DNA of 64,000 nt from contig NZ_CP104965.1 of the NCBI RefSeq assembly GCF_025452235.1, forward strand, positions 1,550,001-1,614,000, given 5' to 3'. The position numbers were made by a program, and so were the translations under genes. This DNA comes from Devosia neptuniae (GTDB lineage Bacteria; Pseudomonadota; Alphaproteobacteria; Rhizobiales; Devosiaceae). The notes beneath the pieces were generated by a model. It had not been told where the DNA came from and made no database searches. It was given only the letters and a program-made list of their open reading frames with translations. Shown piece by piece: positions 10,979 through 19,922 of this stretch (positions are counted from its first letter, which is position 1; each line of letters starts with the position of its first letter).

Positions 10979-11095
10979 TCCCCTCCCCCTTGAGGGGAGG
11001 GCTAGGGTGGGGGTTTCGTGATCTGCACAACCTCTATGCCGACGGATGGTCCGACACCTCCACCCTCAATCCCTCCCCTCAAGGGGGAGGGAGGC
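10979..11095. repeat. Intergenic hairpin repeat, family A, copy 1
   Basis: A large inverted repeat of about 117 bp. The left arm is rich in CCCTCCCCCTTGAGGGGAGG and is followed by GGGTGGGGG; the right arm is its near-perfect complement. Each arm also folds on itself (CCCCTTGAGGGG). It follows the malic enzyme stop by 18 bp and separates it from a convergent gene. Two further copies, in the same orientation, are at 15871-15985 and 63359-63475. Confidence 0.85.
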
Positions 11096-11116
11096 GGATC
11101 GTGGCTTTCTGGCGTC

Positions 11117-11515
11117 CTACGCCTTGGACTGGCCGACGGCCCAGGTGACGCCATAGGGGTCCTTGAGCTGGCCATAGGTGTCGCCCCAGAATTGCTCTTG
11201 CAGCGGCATGATGACATTGGCCCCGGCGGCTACGGCGCGGTCGAACCAGTGCTGGGCGTCCTCGACCTGCAGATGCAGATTGAAGCCCTGGGGCGCGACG
11301 ATGGGGAAACCGTGTTCGGGGAAGAAATCGGACAGGAACAGCGGCGCGCCGTTGATTTCGATATGGGCATGCATGATGCGGGCATCGTCGCTGCTGGCCG
11401 GATTGCGGCTATGCTCGATGGCGCCGAAGGCTTTTTGATAGAAGGCGATGGCGTCGGCGACGCCATCGACATTGATATAGGGGATCAGGCCGCTGGTGGC
11501 TGGTGTGTCGGTCAT
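11117..11515 (-). CDS. VOC family protein (PhnB/glyoxalase-like)
   Basis: This 132-residue single-domain vicinal-oxygen-chelate protein has paired beta-alpha-beta-beta-beta modules: 'LIPYINVDGVADAIAFYQKA' at the N-terminus and 'QLKDPYGVTWAVGQ' at the C-terminus, as in PhnB-type proteins. These act as small-molecule binding or isomerase/dioxygenase folds; the substrate is unknown. The start at 'MTDTPATSG' is preferred over an upstream in-frame start, which would add 18 unconserved residues. It lies 82 bp downstream of a YCII-domain gene on the same strand, a common pairing in extracytoplasmic sigma factor neighbourhoods, though no sigma factor is seen here. Confidence 0.82.
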   Translation of the reverse strand: MTDTPATSGLIPYINVDGVADAIAFYQKAFGAIEHSRNPASSDDARIMHAHIEINGAPLFLSDFFPEHGFPIVAPQGFNLHLQVEDAQHWFDRAVAAGANVIMPLQEQFWGDTYGQLKDPYGVTWAVGQSKA

Positions 11516-11596
11516 GCTGGGCTCCTCGCAAATGGGTTGATGCAAGCACGACGAGCGGGCGGTGGCCAATCAGACCGGTCTGTCAGAAATATCGGA

Positions 11597-11971
11597 TCAG
11601 CCGCCGATCTGGCTGGGTTTGAAGACGGCGAGTGGGCGGATTTCATAGGCGCCCATGCCGGGATTGGCCTGCGCCAGGTCCTTGGCGAAAGCGATAGCCT
11701 CGTCGAGCGTGTCGCAATCGGCAACGAAGAAGCCGAGGAACTGTTCCTTGGTTTCGGCAAAAGGACCATCGATGACGAGCGGCTCGCCCGAAGTCTTGCG
11801 CAGGGTGGTGGCGGCGCTGGTGGGCTTGAGCCGGGCAACCGGCCCAAGCTTGCCCCGGGCTTTCATGGCGTCTTCGACCTGGGCCAGGCGGACCATGCAG
11901 GCATCGTCCTCCTCCTTGCTCCAGGTGGCGATGGCGTTTTCGTCATTGTAACACAACACGGCATAGAGCAT
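11597..11971 (-). CDS. YCII-related (DGPF) domain protein
   Basis: This 124-residue protein has the DGPF motif within 'VIDGPFAETKEQFLGFFV', typical of YciI/DGPF proteins, and begins with the usual 'MLYAVLCYND' strand, which sets the start. The C-terminus contains 'EIRPLAVF'. The fold is ferredoxin-like and dimeric; the biochemical role is not established for the family. It sits upstream of the VOC gene on the same strand and probably shares a transcript. The upstream in-frame ATG at 11995 was not used because it adds residues unlike the family. Confidence 0.85.
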   Translation of the reverse strand: MLYAVLCYNDENAIATWSKEEDDACMVRLAQVEDAMKARGKLGPVARLKPTSAATTLRKTSGEPLVIDGPFAETKEQFLGFFVADCDTLDEAIAFAKDLAQANPGMGAYEIRPLAVFKPSQIGG

Positions 11972-12123
11972 CGATCTGGCCCTCCTCGACAGCACGGTGT
12001 GCGACTATGCCCAAAATCGAGGCATGCTCCAGTTCTTTTTGCTGGCCTTCAAGCAGCGCGGGCGCATTGACCCGACTCTGATTGCACTCTAGCCCTTACG
12101 GACGTTTCCGCAGGAGGGTGATC

Positions 12124-13185
12124 ATGGATTATCGCTATCTCGGCCGCTCAGGTCTCAAGGTCTCGACGCTCACCATGGGCACGATGACCTTTGGCGGCTC
12201 GGAAAAGGTGGGGCGTACGCCACAGGCTGAGGCGACGCGGCAGATCGATCTGTGCCTTGATCACGGCATCAACCTGCTCGACACCGCCAATGTCTATAAT
12301 GCCGGGGTCTCCGAGGAGATGATCGGGGTGGCGCTCAGCGAAAACGGCCGCCGCCAAAAGGCTTTGATCGCCACCAAGGTGCGCTTCCGCATGGGCGATG
12401 GGCCCAATGATGTGGGGCTGAGCCGGCACCATATCGTGGCGCAGGCCGAGGCGAGCCTGAAACGGCTCAAGACCGATGTGATCGATCTTTACCAGGTGCA
12501 TGAATGGGACGGGATGACGCCCATCGAAGAGACGATGGAAGCGCTCGATACGCTCGTGAAACAGGGTAAGGTGCGCTATATAGGCTGCTCGAATTATTCG
12601 GGCTGGCACATCACGAAGGCGCTGGCGGCGGCCGACAAAAATCACGGCCAGCGCTTCATCTCCCAGCAAATCCACTACACGCTGCATTCGCGCGAAGCTG
12701 AATATGAACTGGTGCCGATCAGCCAGGACCAAGGGCTGGGCATTCTGATCTGGTCGCCACTGGCTGGGGGCCTGCTGAGTGGCAAATATCGTCGGGATGG
12801 CGGGCCGGAGAGTGGCCGCCATGTCGGGGGCTCGCGTGAGCCGCCGGTGCCCGATTGGGACAAGCTTTATGATATTGTCGATGTGATCGTGGCCATTGCC
12901 GAGGAGCGCGGCGTGTCCGGCGCGCAGGTGGCTTTGGCCTGGGCGCTGGGGCGGCCGGGGGTGACCTCGGTGATCATTGGCGGGCGCAGCGAAGCCCAGT
13001 TCAAGGATAATCTGGCGGCCGCTGATTTGAAGCTCAGTGCCGAAGAACGGCAGAAACTCGATGCGGTCAGCCGGCCGCCGCTGCTCTATCCCTATTGGCA
13101 CCAGACGTTTACGGCCAATGACCGGCTTGGTCCGGCCGACCAGGACCTGCTCTCAACCTATGTGGAAGATTTCAAACGTGGCTGA
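12124..13185 (+). CDS. Aldo/keto reductase
   Basis: This 353-residue NADPH-dependent reductase has a TIM barrel. The catalytic tetrad is visible: Asp and Tyr in 'LLDTANVYNAG', Lys in 'ALIATKVRF' and His in 'DLYQVHEWDG'. The cofactor region 'SVIIGGRSEAQFKDNLAAAD' is near the C-terminus. It resembles the AKR11/YajO-like group ('MDYRYLGRSGLKVSTLTMGT'). The start at 12124 follows CAGGAGGG; an in-frame start 42 bp upstream was rejected. It is the first gene of a four-gene, fully overlapping operon. The substrate is unknown. Confidence 0.92.
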   Translation: MDYRYLGRSGLKVSTLTMGTMTFGGSEKVGRTPQAEATRQIDLCLDHGINLLDTANVYNAGVSEEMIGVALSENGRRQKALIATKVRFRMGDGPNDVGLSRHHIVAQAEASLKRLKTDVIDLYQVHEWDGMTPIEETMEALDTLVKQGKVRYIGCSNYSGWHITKALAAADKNHGQRFISQQIHYTLHSREAEYELVPISQDQGLGILIWSPLAGGLLSGKYRRDGGPESGRHVGGSREPPVPDWDKLYDIVDVIVAIAEERGVSGAQVALAWALGRPGVTSVIIGGRSEAQFKDNLAAADLKLSAEERQKLDAVSRPPLLYPYWHQTFTANDRLGPADQDLLSTYVEDFKRG

Positions 13186-13861
13186 TTTCCTGTTTGAGCC
13201 TTATGCGCCCGTGACCATTCCCATCGCCCGGGGCGGGCTGTTTGCCGTGCGGCGCATCTATTGCGTGGGCCGCAATTACGTCGAGCACATCCGCGAAATG
13301 GGCAATGACGAGCGCGAGCCGCCGTTCTTTTTCGCCAAGCCCGCTGATGCCGTCGTGGTGGGTGGGGCGGCGATTCCCTATCCGCCGCAGACCGACGATT
13401 TTCACCACGAGATCGAGCTGGTCGTGGCCATCGGCAAGGAAGGCGCGGACATTCCGGTGGAGCAGGCGCTGGCCCATGTCTATGGTTATGCTGCCGGGCT
13501 CGACATGACGCGGCGCGATATCCAGGCCATTGCCAAAAAGAGCGGTCGGCCGTGGGAAATGGCCAAGGCGTTCGATCATTCGGCGCCCATCGGCACGATC
13601 GAGCCGGCCAGCGAAATCGGGCATCCCGACAAGGGCGCCATCACGCTGTCGGTCAATGGTGTGGTGCGCCAGGAGGGCGATCTTGCCGAGCAGATCTGGA
13701 ATGTCAGCGAAGCCATTGCCTATCTCAGCGGCTTTGTGACACTGAAGCCCGGCGACCTGATCATGACCGGCACGCCTTCGGGCGTTGGCGCGGTGGTCAA
13801 GGGCGATGTGCTGGAAGGCGCCATCGAGGGCGTGGGCCATGTACGGACCAGCATCGTCTGA
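13178..13861 (+). CDS. Fumarylacetoacetate hydrolase family protein
   Basis: This 227-residue FAH-fold enzyme (YcgM/acylpyruvase-like) has metal ligands in 'HHEIELVVAIGKEG' (E-x-E) and an Asp further on in 'GYAAGLDMTRRDIQ'. The family signature 'LKPGDLIMTGTPSGVGAV' is near the C-terminus. The N-terminal lid residues include 'IYCVGRNYVEHIREMG'. The start is GTG, overlapping the aldo-keto reductase stop by 8 bp, so translation is coupled. Likely activity is hydrolysis or hydration of a beta-diketo acid. The next gene starts on the last base of its stop codon. Confidence 0.9.
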   Translation: MADFLFEPYAPVTIPIARGGLFAVRRIYCVGRNYVEHIREMGNDEREPPFFFAKPADAVVVGGAAIPYPPQTDDFHHEIELVVAIGKEGADIPVEQALAHVYGYAAGLDMTRRDIQAIAKKSGRPWEMAKAFDHSAPIGTIEPASEIGHPDKGAITLSVNGVVRQEGDLAEQIWNVSEAIAYLSGFVTLKPGDLIMTGTPSGVGAVVKGDVLEGAIEGVGHVRTSIV

Positions 13862-14949
13862 TGCCGGTCTGGTCGCCCCAGCAGGATGCGGCGCTGGTCG
13901 CGGTGTCCAATTGGCTCAAGGACCGCGACGGCCCGCAGGTGTTCCGCCTGTTCGGCTGGGCCGGCACGGGCAAATCGACGCTGGCCGTGCATCTGGCGCA
14001 GGACGTCAAGAGCGTCAAATATGCAGCCTTTACCGGCAAGGCGGCTCTGGTCATGCGCAAGCGCGGCTGCAAGGGCGCCCAGACCATTCATAGCCTGATC
14101 TATACGCTGGTCAGCGAGAAGGAAGGCGAGCCGCGTTTCGTGCTGGACGACGAATCCCCCGCGGCCGATGCCGATCTGATCGTCATCGACGAAGTTTCCA
14201 TGGTGGATGAGCAATTGGGGCGGGACCTGCTCTCGTTTGGCACCAAGGTTTTGGTGCTGGGCGATCCGTTCCAACTGCCGCCGGTGCAGGGCGCGGGTTT
14301 TTTCACCGCCGACGAGCCCGATATCATGCTGACCGAAATCCATCGCCAGGCGGCGGATAATCCGATCATTGCGCTCTCCATGCAGGTGCGCGAGGGCGGC
14401 TATATCGAGCGCGGGCGCTATGGGGAATCTCTAGTGGTCGCCCGTGAGGATGTCGATCGCGATGCGGTGCTGGAGGCCGATCAGGTGCTGGTGGGGCGCA
14501 ACAAGACGCGCCTGCAATATAATGATCGGTTGCGCGAGCTGCGCGGCCTGCCGTTTCACGAGCCGGTAGTGGGCGACCGCATGGTGTGCCTGCGCAACAA
14601 CGCGCGCAAGCGCCTGCTCAATGGGCAGATCTGGATCGTCACCGATGTCAGCCGCAAGGCCAATGGCAAATATTCGCTGCTGCTGGGGGCCGATGAAGGC
14701 AAGGGCGAAGCCAAGGTTTTGACCCACAAGGCGTTTTTCTCGGGGGAGGAAGACGCCATGAGCTGGCCCGAGCGGCGGCAATATGACGAGTTCACCTTTG
14801 GCTATTGCCTGACCGTGCACAAGGCGCAGGGCAGCCAATGGGACAATGTCTATCTGTTCGACGAGAGCTTCGTGTTCCGCGAAGAGCGGGCGCGCTGGCT
14901 CTATACCGGGATTACCCGCGCCGCCGAAAAGATCACGGTCGTCTCGTGA
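13861..14949 (+). CDS. RecD-like/PIF1-like ATP-dependent DNA helicase (AAA family ATPase)
   Basis: This 362-residue superfamily 1 helicase has Walker A in 'LFGWAGTGKSTLAVHLA' (about residue 38), Walker B in 'LIVIDEVSMVDEQLG', motif III 'LVLGDPFQLPPV', and the UvrD_C_2 motif 'GYCLTVHKAQGSQWDNV' with the Arg finger region 'WLYTGITRAAEKITV'. It is much shorter than RecD2 and lacks the helix-hairpin-helix N-terminus, so it is a minimal exonuclease V-like helicase, a type common in Alphaproteobacteria. Its start overlaps the FAH stop (TGATG), and its stop overlaps the next GTG start. Genetic coupling to metabolic enzymes is odd. Confidence 0.9.
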   Translation: MPVWSPQQDAALVAVSNWLKDRDGPQVFRLFGWAGTGKSTLAVHLAQDVKSVKYAAFTGKAALVMRKRGCKGAQTIHSLIYTLVSEKEGEPRFVLDDESPAADADLIVIDEVSMVDEQLGRDLLSFGTKVLVLGDPFQLPPVQGAGFFTADEPDIMLTEIHRQAADNPIIALSMQVREGGYIERGRYGESLVVAREDVDRDAVLEADQVLVGRNKTRLQYNDRLRELRGLPFHEPVVGDRMVCLRNNARKRLLNGQIWIVTDVSRKANGKYSLLLGADEGKGEAKVLTHKAFFSGEEDAMSWPERRQYDEFTFGYCLTVHKAQGSQWDNVYLFDESFVFREERARWLYTGITRAAEKITVVS

Positions 14950-15836
14950 CGCTGCTCACGGTGCGGCACGAGACGGTCTATCGCTATGTCCGGCCGGTGC
15001 GGTTCGGCGAGCATCGCATGCTGGTGCGGCCGCGCGACAGCATGGAACAGACGCTGGATTCGTTCAGCCTCAAGATATTCCCGGAGCCCTCGGCGATCCG
15101 CTGGATTCATGACGTGTTCGGCAATGGCATCGCGATTGCCGAGTTTGCCGAGCCCGCCGAGCAATTGCGGATCGTGGCCGGCATGGTGCTCGATCATACG
15201 CCCGAGCTGACGCCCAATTTCGAGATCGAGGTGCGGGCCAAGACCTATCCGTTCGATTATGGCGCTGTGGACAGCATCGATCTGGCGCCCAATATGCGGC
15301 GGCAATATCCCGATGAGGGGGAGGTCGATGCCTGGGCGCGGCGCTTTGTCAGCGGACAGGGCAAGACCGATACCGGGCATCTGCTGATGACCATGACCTA
15401 TTCGATCAAGGAGAGTTTCAAATATCTCCGCCGGCCCGATCCGGGCACGCAGCGCCCGGCTGTGACACTATCGAAACGCCAGGGCACGTGCCGGGATTTT
15501 GCGTTGCTGATGATCGAGGCGGCGCGCTCGCTGGGCTTTGCGGCGCGGTTTGTAACGGGGTATCTCTATTCCCCGGCGCGCGATGGCGATCATCGTGGCG
15601 GTGGGGCGACGCATGCCTGGTGCCAGATTTATCTGCCGGGCGCGGGATGGGTGGAGTTCGACCCGACCAATGGCATTATCGGCACGCGCGACCTGATCCG
15701 GGTCGGGGTGGCGCGGGAGCCGCAGCAGGCGATTCCGATTGCCGGCACGTTTATCGGCCGCAAGGATGATTATCTGGGCATGGATGTCGAGGTCATTGTC
15801 GAGCGGGTGACATCGCCGCAGGATTCTATGGGTTAG
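14946..15836 (+). CDS. Transglutaminase family protein with transglutaminase N-terminal domain
   Basis: This 296-residue cytosolic protein has a bacterial transglutaminase N-terminal domain ('VRHETVYRYVRPVRFGEHRM', about 5-85) followed by a transglutaminase-like Cys protease core. The triad is Cys in 'RQGTCRDFALLMIEAARSLG', His in 'GGGATHAWCQIYLPG' and Asp in 'WVEFDPTNGIIG'. Such proteins are probably amidases or proteases; substrates are unknown. The start is GTG within GTGA, overlapping the helicase stop. A second transglutaminase lies on the opposite strand about 190 bp on, separated by hairpin repeat A copy 2. Confidence 0.9.
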   Translation: MTLLTVRHETVYRYVRPVRFGEHRMLVRPRDSMEQTLDSFSLKIFPEPSAIRWIHDVFGNGIAIAEFAEPAEQLRIVAGMVLDHTPELTPNFEIEVRAKTYPFDYGAVDSIDLAPNMRRQYPDEGEVDAWARRFVSGQGKTDTGHLLMTMTYSIKESFKYLRRPDPGTQRPAVTLSKRQGTCRDFALLMIEAARSLGFAARFVTGYLYSPARDGDHRGGGATHAWCQIYLPGAGWVEFDPTNGIIGTRDLIRVGVAREPQQAIPIAGTFIGRKDDYLGMDVEVIVERVTSPQDSMG

Positions 15837-15870
15837 AGATAGCCCTTCAGATTGGGAGTCCCGATCCGGT

Positions 15871-15985
15871 TCCCTCCCCCTTGTGGGGAGGGTTAGGGTG
15901 GGGGGTCTGAAGCTACCAAAAGCTCTATGCCGATGGAAAACTCAGCACCCCCACCCTCAATCCCTCCCCACAAGGGGGAGGGAGG
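15871..15985. repeat. Intergenic hairpin repeat, family A, copy 2
   Basis: An inverted repeat of about 115 bp with the same plan as 10979-11095: the left arm holds CCCTCCCCCTTGTGGGGAGG then GGTTAGGGTGGGG, and the right arm is its complement. A compensating change in the inner hairpin (CTTGTGG against CCACAAG) keeps the stem paired. It lies between two convergent transglutaminase genes, where it may end transcription from both sides. Confidence 0.85.
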
Positions 15986-16025
15986 CTGATTCGGGCTCTC
16001 GATATTGGGTGCCTAGTGCCTAGAA

Positions 16026-16859
16026 CTAGCTGCGCGCGACGCTGACTGCGTCCGTAGTCCATTCCTCCGCCGTGTTGCCATCGGCATTGCTCCAGACTTC
16101 GATGGGGAGCGGATTGACGGCGCCGTAAATGGTGGCGAAGGCGGTGTCGGCGGCGTCGCGGCCGCAGCCGATGCGGACCATGCCGTCGAGCGCGGCCATG
16201 CGGGTGGCGTCGAACAGATACCAGCGATCGCCCAGATAGGCTTCGAATACGGCGTGGAAATCCTGCGGGTGCAATTGCCAGGCGTAACAGGAGACGAAAC
16301 GCGCCGGAATGCCCAGGGCGCGGCAGAAGGTGATGCCCAGATGGGCGAAGTCGCGGCAGACGCCAGCCCGCAGGGCAAAGGTATCGGCGGCGGTGGTCGT
16401 GGTATCGCTGGTGCCGCTGAGATAATCGACCTCGGCATTGATCCAGTTGCAAATCTCGGTGACCCGGCCAAAGCCGGGCGCAATGCCGCCGAACTGGCGA
16501 TTGGCAAAGCGGGCCAATTGGTCAGAGGGGCAATAGCGGGATGGATTGAGATAGGGCAGGGTATCAAGCGGCAGGCGGGCGACGGGCACTTCCTCGATCA
16601 TGCCCGGCGGGTTGTGCAGGGCATCGAGCTCGATCTCGGCGGTGTAGCGCAGGCGCAGCTGGCCCGGCTGGGCGGTGAGGCGCAGATAGCGATTGCCAGT
16701 TTCGGTGGCGGTCTTTTCATCGGCCGGCAGGTTGGGCGTGATAGTCAGCGTTTCGCCCAGGATGCGCTGGCGGCCGCCAGCAATGGCCTCGATGTTGAAA
16801 ATCAGGGTCGCCGGCTCGATGATCTCGTAGCCGATGTCGCATCCGACGGAAAATTTCAT
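16026..16859 (-). CDS. Transglutaminase-like cysteine peptidase family protein
   Basis: This 277-residue protein has a beta-rich N-terminal domain (residues 1-130) and a transglutaminase core: nucleophile Cys in 'RAGVCRDFAHLGITFCRALG', His in 'HPQDFHAVFEAYLGDRW' and Asp in 'WYLFDATRMAALDG'. It differs from the neighbouring transglutaminase at 14946 in its N-terminal domain, so the two are not recent duplicates. There is no signal peptide, so it is cytosolic. It is convergent with the first transglutaminase across a hairpin repeat and followed on the same strand by nothing. The substrate is unknown. Confidence 0.88.
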   Translation of the reverse strand: MKFSVGCDIGYEIIEPATLIFNIEAIAGGRQRILGETLTITPNLPADEKTATETGNRYLRLTAQPGQLRLRYTAEIELDALHNPPGMIEEVPVARLPLDTLPYLNPSRYCPSDQLARFANRQFGGIAPGFGRVTEICNWINAEVDYLSGTSDTTTTAADTFALRAGVCRDFAHLGITFCRALGIPARFVSCYAWQLHPQDFHAVFEAYLGDRWYLFDATRMAALDGMVRIGCGRDAADTAFATIYGAVNPLPIEVWSNADGNTAEEWTTDAVSVARS

Positions 16860-16926
16860 GGCTCACCCCGTTGCGGGCGATCTACCGCCTTGTTGCGACA
16901 ACCCGATGATAGCAGCCTGGTTCCGT

Positions 16927-17259
16927 TCAACCGGCGCTGATCTTGAGTTCGCGGATCTGATCGTCCCCTAGCACGAAGGTGAAGACGCTGTCGCCGGTGA
17001 AGAAGGAGCTGGCCCAGTGGGTATTGAGCGAGATGCGGTTGGGCGCGCGCTCGATCACCTCGCCATAGCTCAGCGTGCCCTTGGCGCCGATCAGTTCCTT
17101 GGCGCTCCAATTCAGGATGGCCTGGTGGCCGGAAAAGCGCCGACCCCAATCCTCCACCGTGCCATCGGCAGGGAAGAGGGCAATGAAGGCGTCGGTGTCG
17201 CCCGCATTAATGGCGGCGTGGAAGGCTTGCAGCACAGGCGGTAGCGCAGTGTCCGGCAT
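16927..17259 (-). CDS. NTF2-like / SnoaL-type nuclear transport factor 2 family protein
   Basis: This 110-residue single-domain protein fits the NTF2-like cone: helices 'PPVLQAFHAAINAGDTDAFIALF', then 'GTVEDWGRRFSGHQAILNW', then a curved beta sheet. Members include ketosteroid isomerases, polyketide cyclases and proteins without known activity. The start at 'MPDTALPP' was chosen because the 59 in-frame residues upstream look like translated intergenic DNA. It is divergent from the CPA2 antiporter. Confidence 0.75.
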   Translation of the reverse strand: MPDTALPPVLQAFHAAINAGDTDAFIALFPADGTVEDWGRRFSGHQAILNWSAKELIGAKGTLSYGEVIERAPNRISLNTHWASSFFTGDSVFTFVLGDDQIRELKISAG

Positions 17260-17456
17260 GGTCCCTCGCGTGGCGCCAATGCGCCATAACAAAGCCAAAC
17301 TTAGCCCACTGCATTGGCCAGTGTGAAGTCTTTCGTCCAAGTTCGTCCAATTGCTGATGAATTTTGGGCCCATGGCCCGCTTGCACATGCTGCGTGGATA
17401 CCCCATCTTCGCGATAGAGATTTCGCGATAGCTCACAAGACCTGCGGAGGCGCTGA

Positions 17457-19922
17457 ATGCATCACGATACCCCCCTGATCACCACGATCGTTGCGGGTCT
17501 CGTACTTGCATTCATTTTCGGCATGATTGCCAACCGCTTCCGACTGCCGCCGCTGGTGGGGTATCTGTTTGCCGGCGTGCTGGTGGGCCCCAATACACCC
17601 GGTTTCGTGGCTGATCAGGCGCTGGGGGCGGAGCTGGCCGAACTGGGGGTGATCCTCCTGATGTTCGGGGTGGGTCTGCACTTTTCGCTCAAGGATTTGA
17701 TGAGCGTGCGGGCGCTGGCCATTCCCGGGGCGCTGGCGCAGATCGCGCTGGCGACACTATTGGGCCTGGGGTTGGCGACGCTGTTGGGCTGGGGCATTGG
17801 CGCGGGGCTGTTGTTCGGGCTGGCGCTATCGGTGGCCTCCACCGTGGTGTTGCTCAAGGCTTTGCAGGATCGGCGGCTGATCGAGACCGAGCGCGGCCGC
17901 ATCGCGGTTGGCTGGTTGATCGTGGAAGACCTCGCCATGGTGCTGGCGCTGGTGCTGATCCCGGCTATTGCGAGCCTGAACGGCGCCGATAGTGGCGTGC
18001 ATGATCCCTTCGTGTCCTTTGTCGAGCGCATTATCGGTGGCTCGGTCGGCATCTGGGGCGTGCTGGGGCTGACCGTCATCAAGGTCGCCGCTTTCGTGGG
18101 CTTCATGCTGATCGTGGGCCGCAGGCTCATTCCCTGGGCGCTGCATGCCACGGCCCATACCGGCAGCCGCGAATTGTTCCGGCTGGCCGTGCTGGCGATT
18201 GCGCTGGGCGTGGCTTTGGGCTCGGCCGTGTTGTTCGGCGTGTCGCTGGCGCTGGGGGCGTTTTTTGCCGGCATGATCCTTTCCGAAAGCGAACTCAGCC
18301 ACCGGGCGGCGCAGGAAACCCTGCCGCTGCGCGACGCTTTTGCCGTGCTGTTTTTCGTGTCGGTCGGCATGCTGTTCGACCCCTCGATCATCATCACCAA
18401 TCCGCTGCCGGTGCTGGCGACGGTATTCATCATCATCATCGGCAAGTCGCTGGCGGCGTTCGGCATCGTGTTGCTGTTCCGCCGGCCGATGGCCACGGCG
18501 CTGACCATTTCGGCCTCGCTGGCGCAGATCGGCGAATTCTCGTTCATCCTGGCCAGCATGGGCGTGTCGCTGGCCATTTTGCCGCCGGAAGGGCAGGATT
18601 TGATCCTGGCCGGGGCACTGATTTCCATTGTGCTCAATCCGCTGGTGTTCTGGGCGGTCGATCTGGTGCGGCCGCGGCTGGAAGCGCGGGTGTTGCAGCG
18701 CAAGGCCGAGCAGATGGAACGCGATGGCGTGCGCATCGAACCGACCGATCGCGTGGATGCGGCCGAGGGGCCGATCACCAGCGATGCGCCGGGTGAAGCT
18801 GCCGTCGATCGTGGCGCGCCGGGCGCTGATGACGATGTGCCTGATGCCTCCAACCAGATCGATCATACGGTGCTGGTGGGCTATGGGCAGGTTGGGCGCG
18901 TGGTGGCCGAGGGGCTCAAGGCTGCTGGATCGCCCGTAGTGGTGATCGAGGATTCCGACCATGACGTGGCGGCGGCGCGGGCGGCGGGGCTGGAAGTGGT
19001 GTTCGGCAACGCGGCGAGTTCCGCCGTGCTGAAGCTGGCCAATCTTGAAGCCGCCAAGACGCTGTTGATTGCCATTTCCAATGGCTTTGAGGCCGGCACG
19101 GTCTGCGAATCCGGGCGCAAGCTCAATCCGGGTATTCGCATCATCACGCGGGCCTATTCCGAAGAGGAAGACGTGCATCTGCGCGGGCTGGGCGCCGATA
19201 TCGTCATTCGTGGCGAGCGCGAAATTGGCATTGGCATGTTGGCCTGGCTGCGCGGCGAGCGGAGCGAGGATGTTCCGACAAGCGTTGTGCCCGAGCCGGA
19301 ACCGGTGGAGCCCAAATTGCCGCCGGTCGAGAACCTGTTGGCCAAGGCTGTAGCGACGCCTGCTGCTGTCATTGTGGCGACCGAGGCGGTGCCGGTCGAG
19401 GTGGTGGATGCGCCTGTTGTAGCGGAGGCGCCGGAGCCGGAAGCGGTTGACGAGGCCGAGGCCATTCCTGCTGCCGATGTCATCATTTTGCCGCCGCCTG
19501 AGCGGGAGCAGGATAGCGACGAGGCTGATATTCCGGCGGCGGATCTGGAAAGCGTAGCGAGCACGCCAGCCGTTGGCGAGGCGCCGGCGGCGATCGATGA
19601 GATTGTGCTGCCGGTGAGTGTGGTGGCGCCTGAGGTGGAAGCTTCGGAGGCCGATGCGGATGTGACTACCGAGGTGGAAGAGGCAGAGGCCGAAGTAGCC
19701 GACGAGCAGGCCGAGGTGGAGGAGGCTGTCGCTGATCTCGATGGGTCGGATGGGGCTGTTGCCGACGCAGAGGCAAGTGATCCAGAGGAACAGGATGCCG
19801 AGGATGCTGACGCCGAGGCTGACGAGGCCGAAGCTGTTGAGGTTGCCGACGAGGCCGATGCAGCCGACGAGCCGGAAAAGACTGGAATCGTGCCGCCCGT
19901 GACGCCGGAACCCAAGGGCTAG
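17457..19922 (+). CDS. CPA2 family cation:proton antiporter (KefB/YbaL-like) with long acidic C-terminal tail
   Basis: This 821-residue potassium/proton antiporter has about 12-13 hydrophobic helices over residues 1-405 ('GYLFAGVLVGPNTPGF', 'LGVILLMFGVGLHFSLKDL', 'LGAFFAGMILSESELSHRA'). A cytosolic TrkA-N/RCK domain follows at about 465-590 ('TVLVGYGQVGRVVAEGL' with the acidic ribose site 'VVIEDSDHD'). The last 200 or so residues are low-complexity, almost entirely Ala, Glu, Asp, Val and Pro. The family usually ends within about 60 residues of the RCK domain, so the tail is unusual. The start follows CTGCGGAGG. It probably protects against electrophile or pH stress. Confidence 0.9.
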   Translation: MHHDTPLITTIVAGLVLAFIFGMIANRFRLPPLVGYLFAGVLVGPNTPGFVADQALGAELAELGVILLMFGVGLHFSLKDLMSVRALAIPGALAQIALATLLGLGLATLLGWGIGAGLLFGLALSVASTVVLLKALQDRRLIETERGRIAVGWLIVEDLAMVLALVLIPAIASLNGADSGVHDPFVSFVERIIGGSVGIWGVLGLTVIKVAAFVGFMLIVGRRLIPWALHATAHTGSRELFRLAVLAIALGVALGSAVLFGVSLALGAFFAGMILSESELSHRAAQETLPLRDAFAVLFFVSVGMLFDPSIIITNPLPVLATVFIIIIGKSLAAFGIVLLFRRPMATALTISASLAQIGEFSFILASMGVSLAILPPEGQDLILAGALISIVLNPLVFWAVDLVRPRLEARVLQRKAEQMERDGVRIEPTDRVDAAEGPITSDAPGEAAVDRGAPGADDDVPDASNQIDHTVLVGYGQVGRVVAEGLKAAGSPVVVIEDSDHDVAAARAAGLEVVFGNAASSAVLKLANLEAAKTLLIAISNGFEAGTVCESGRKLNPGIRIITRAYSEEEDVHLRGLGADIVIRGEREIGIGMLAWLRGERSEDVPTSVVPEPEPVEPKLPPVENLLAKAVATPAAVIVATEAVPVEVVDAPVVAEAPEPEAVDEAEAIPAADVIILPPPEREQDSDEADIPAADLESVASTPAVGEAPAAIDEIVLPVSVVAPEVEASEADADVTTEVEEAEAEVADEQAEVEEAVADLDGSDGAVADAEASDPEEQDAEDADAEADEAEAVEVADEADAADEPEKTGIVPPVTPEPKG

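Noticed and set aside
10979..11095. CRISPR-like or insertion-sequence interpretation of the hairpin repeats
   Set aside because: There are only two inverted arms, no direct repeat-spacer pattern, no transposase and no cas genes.
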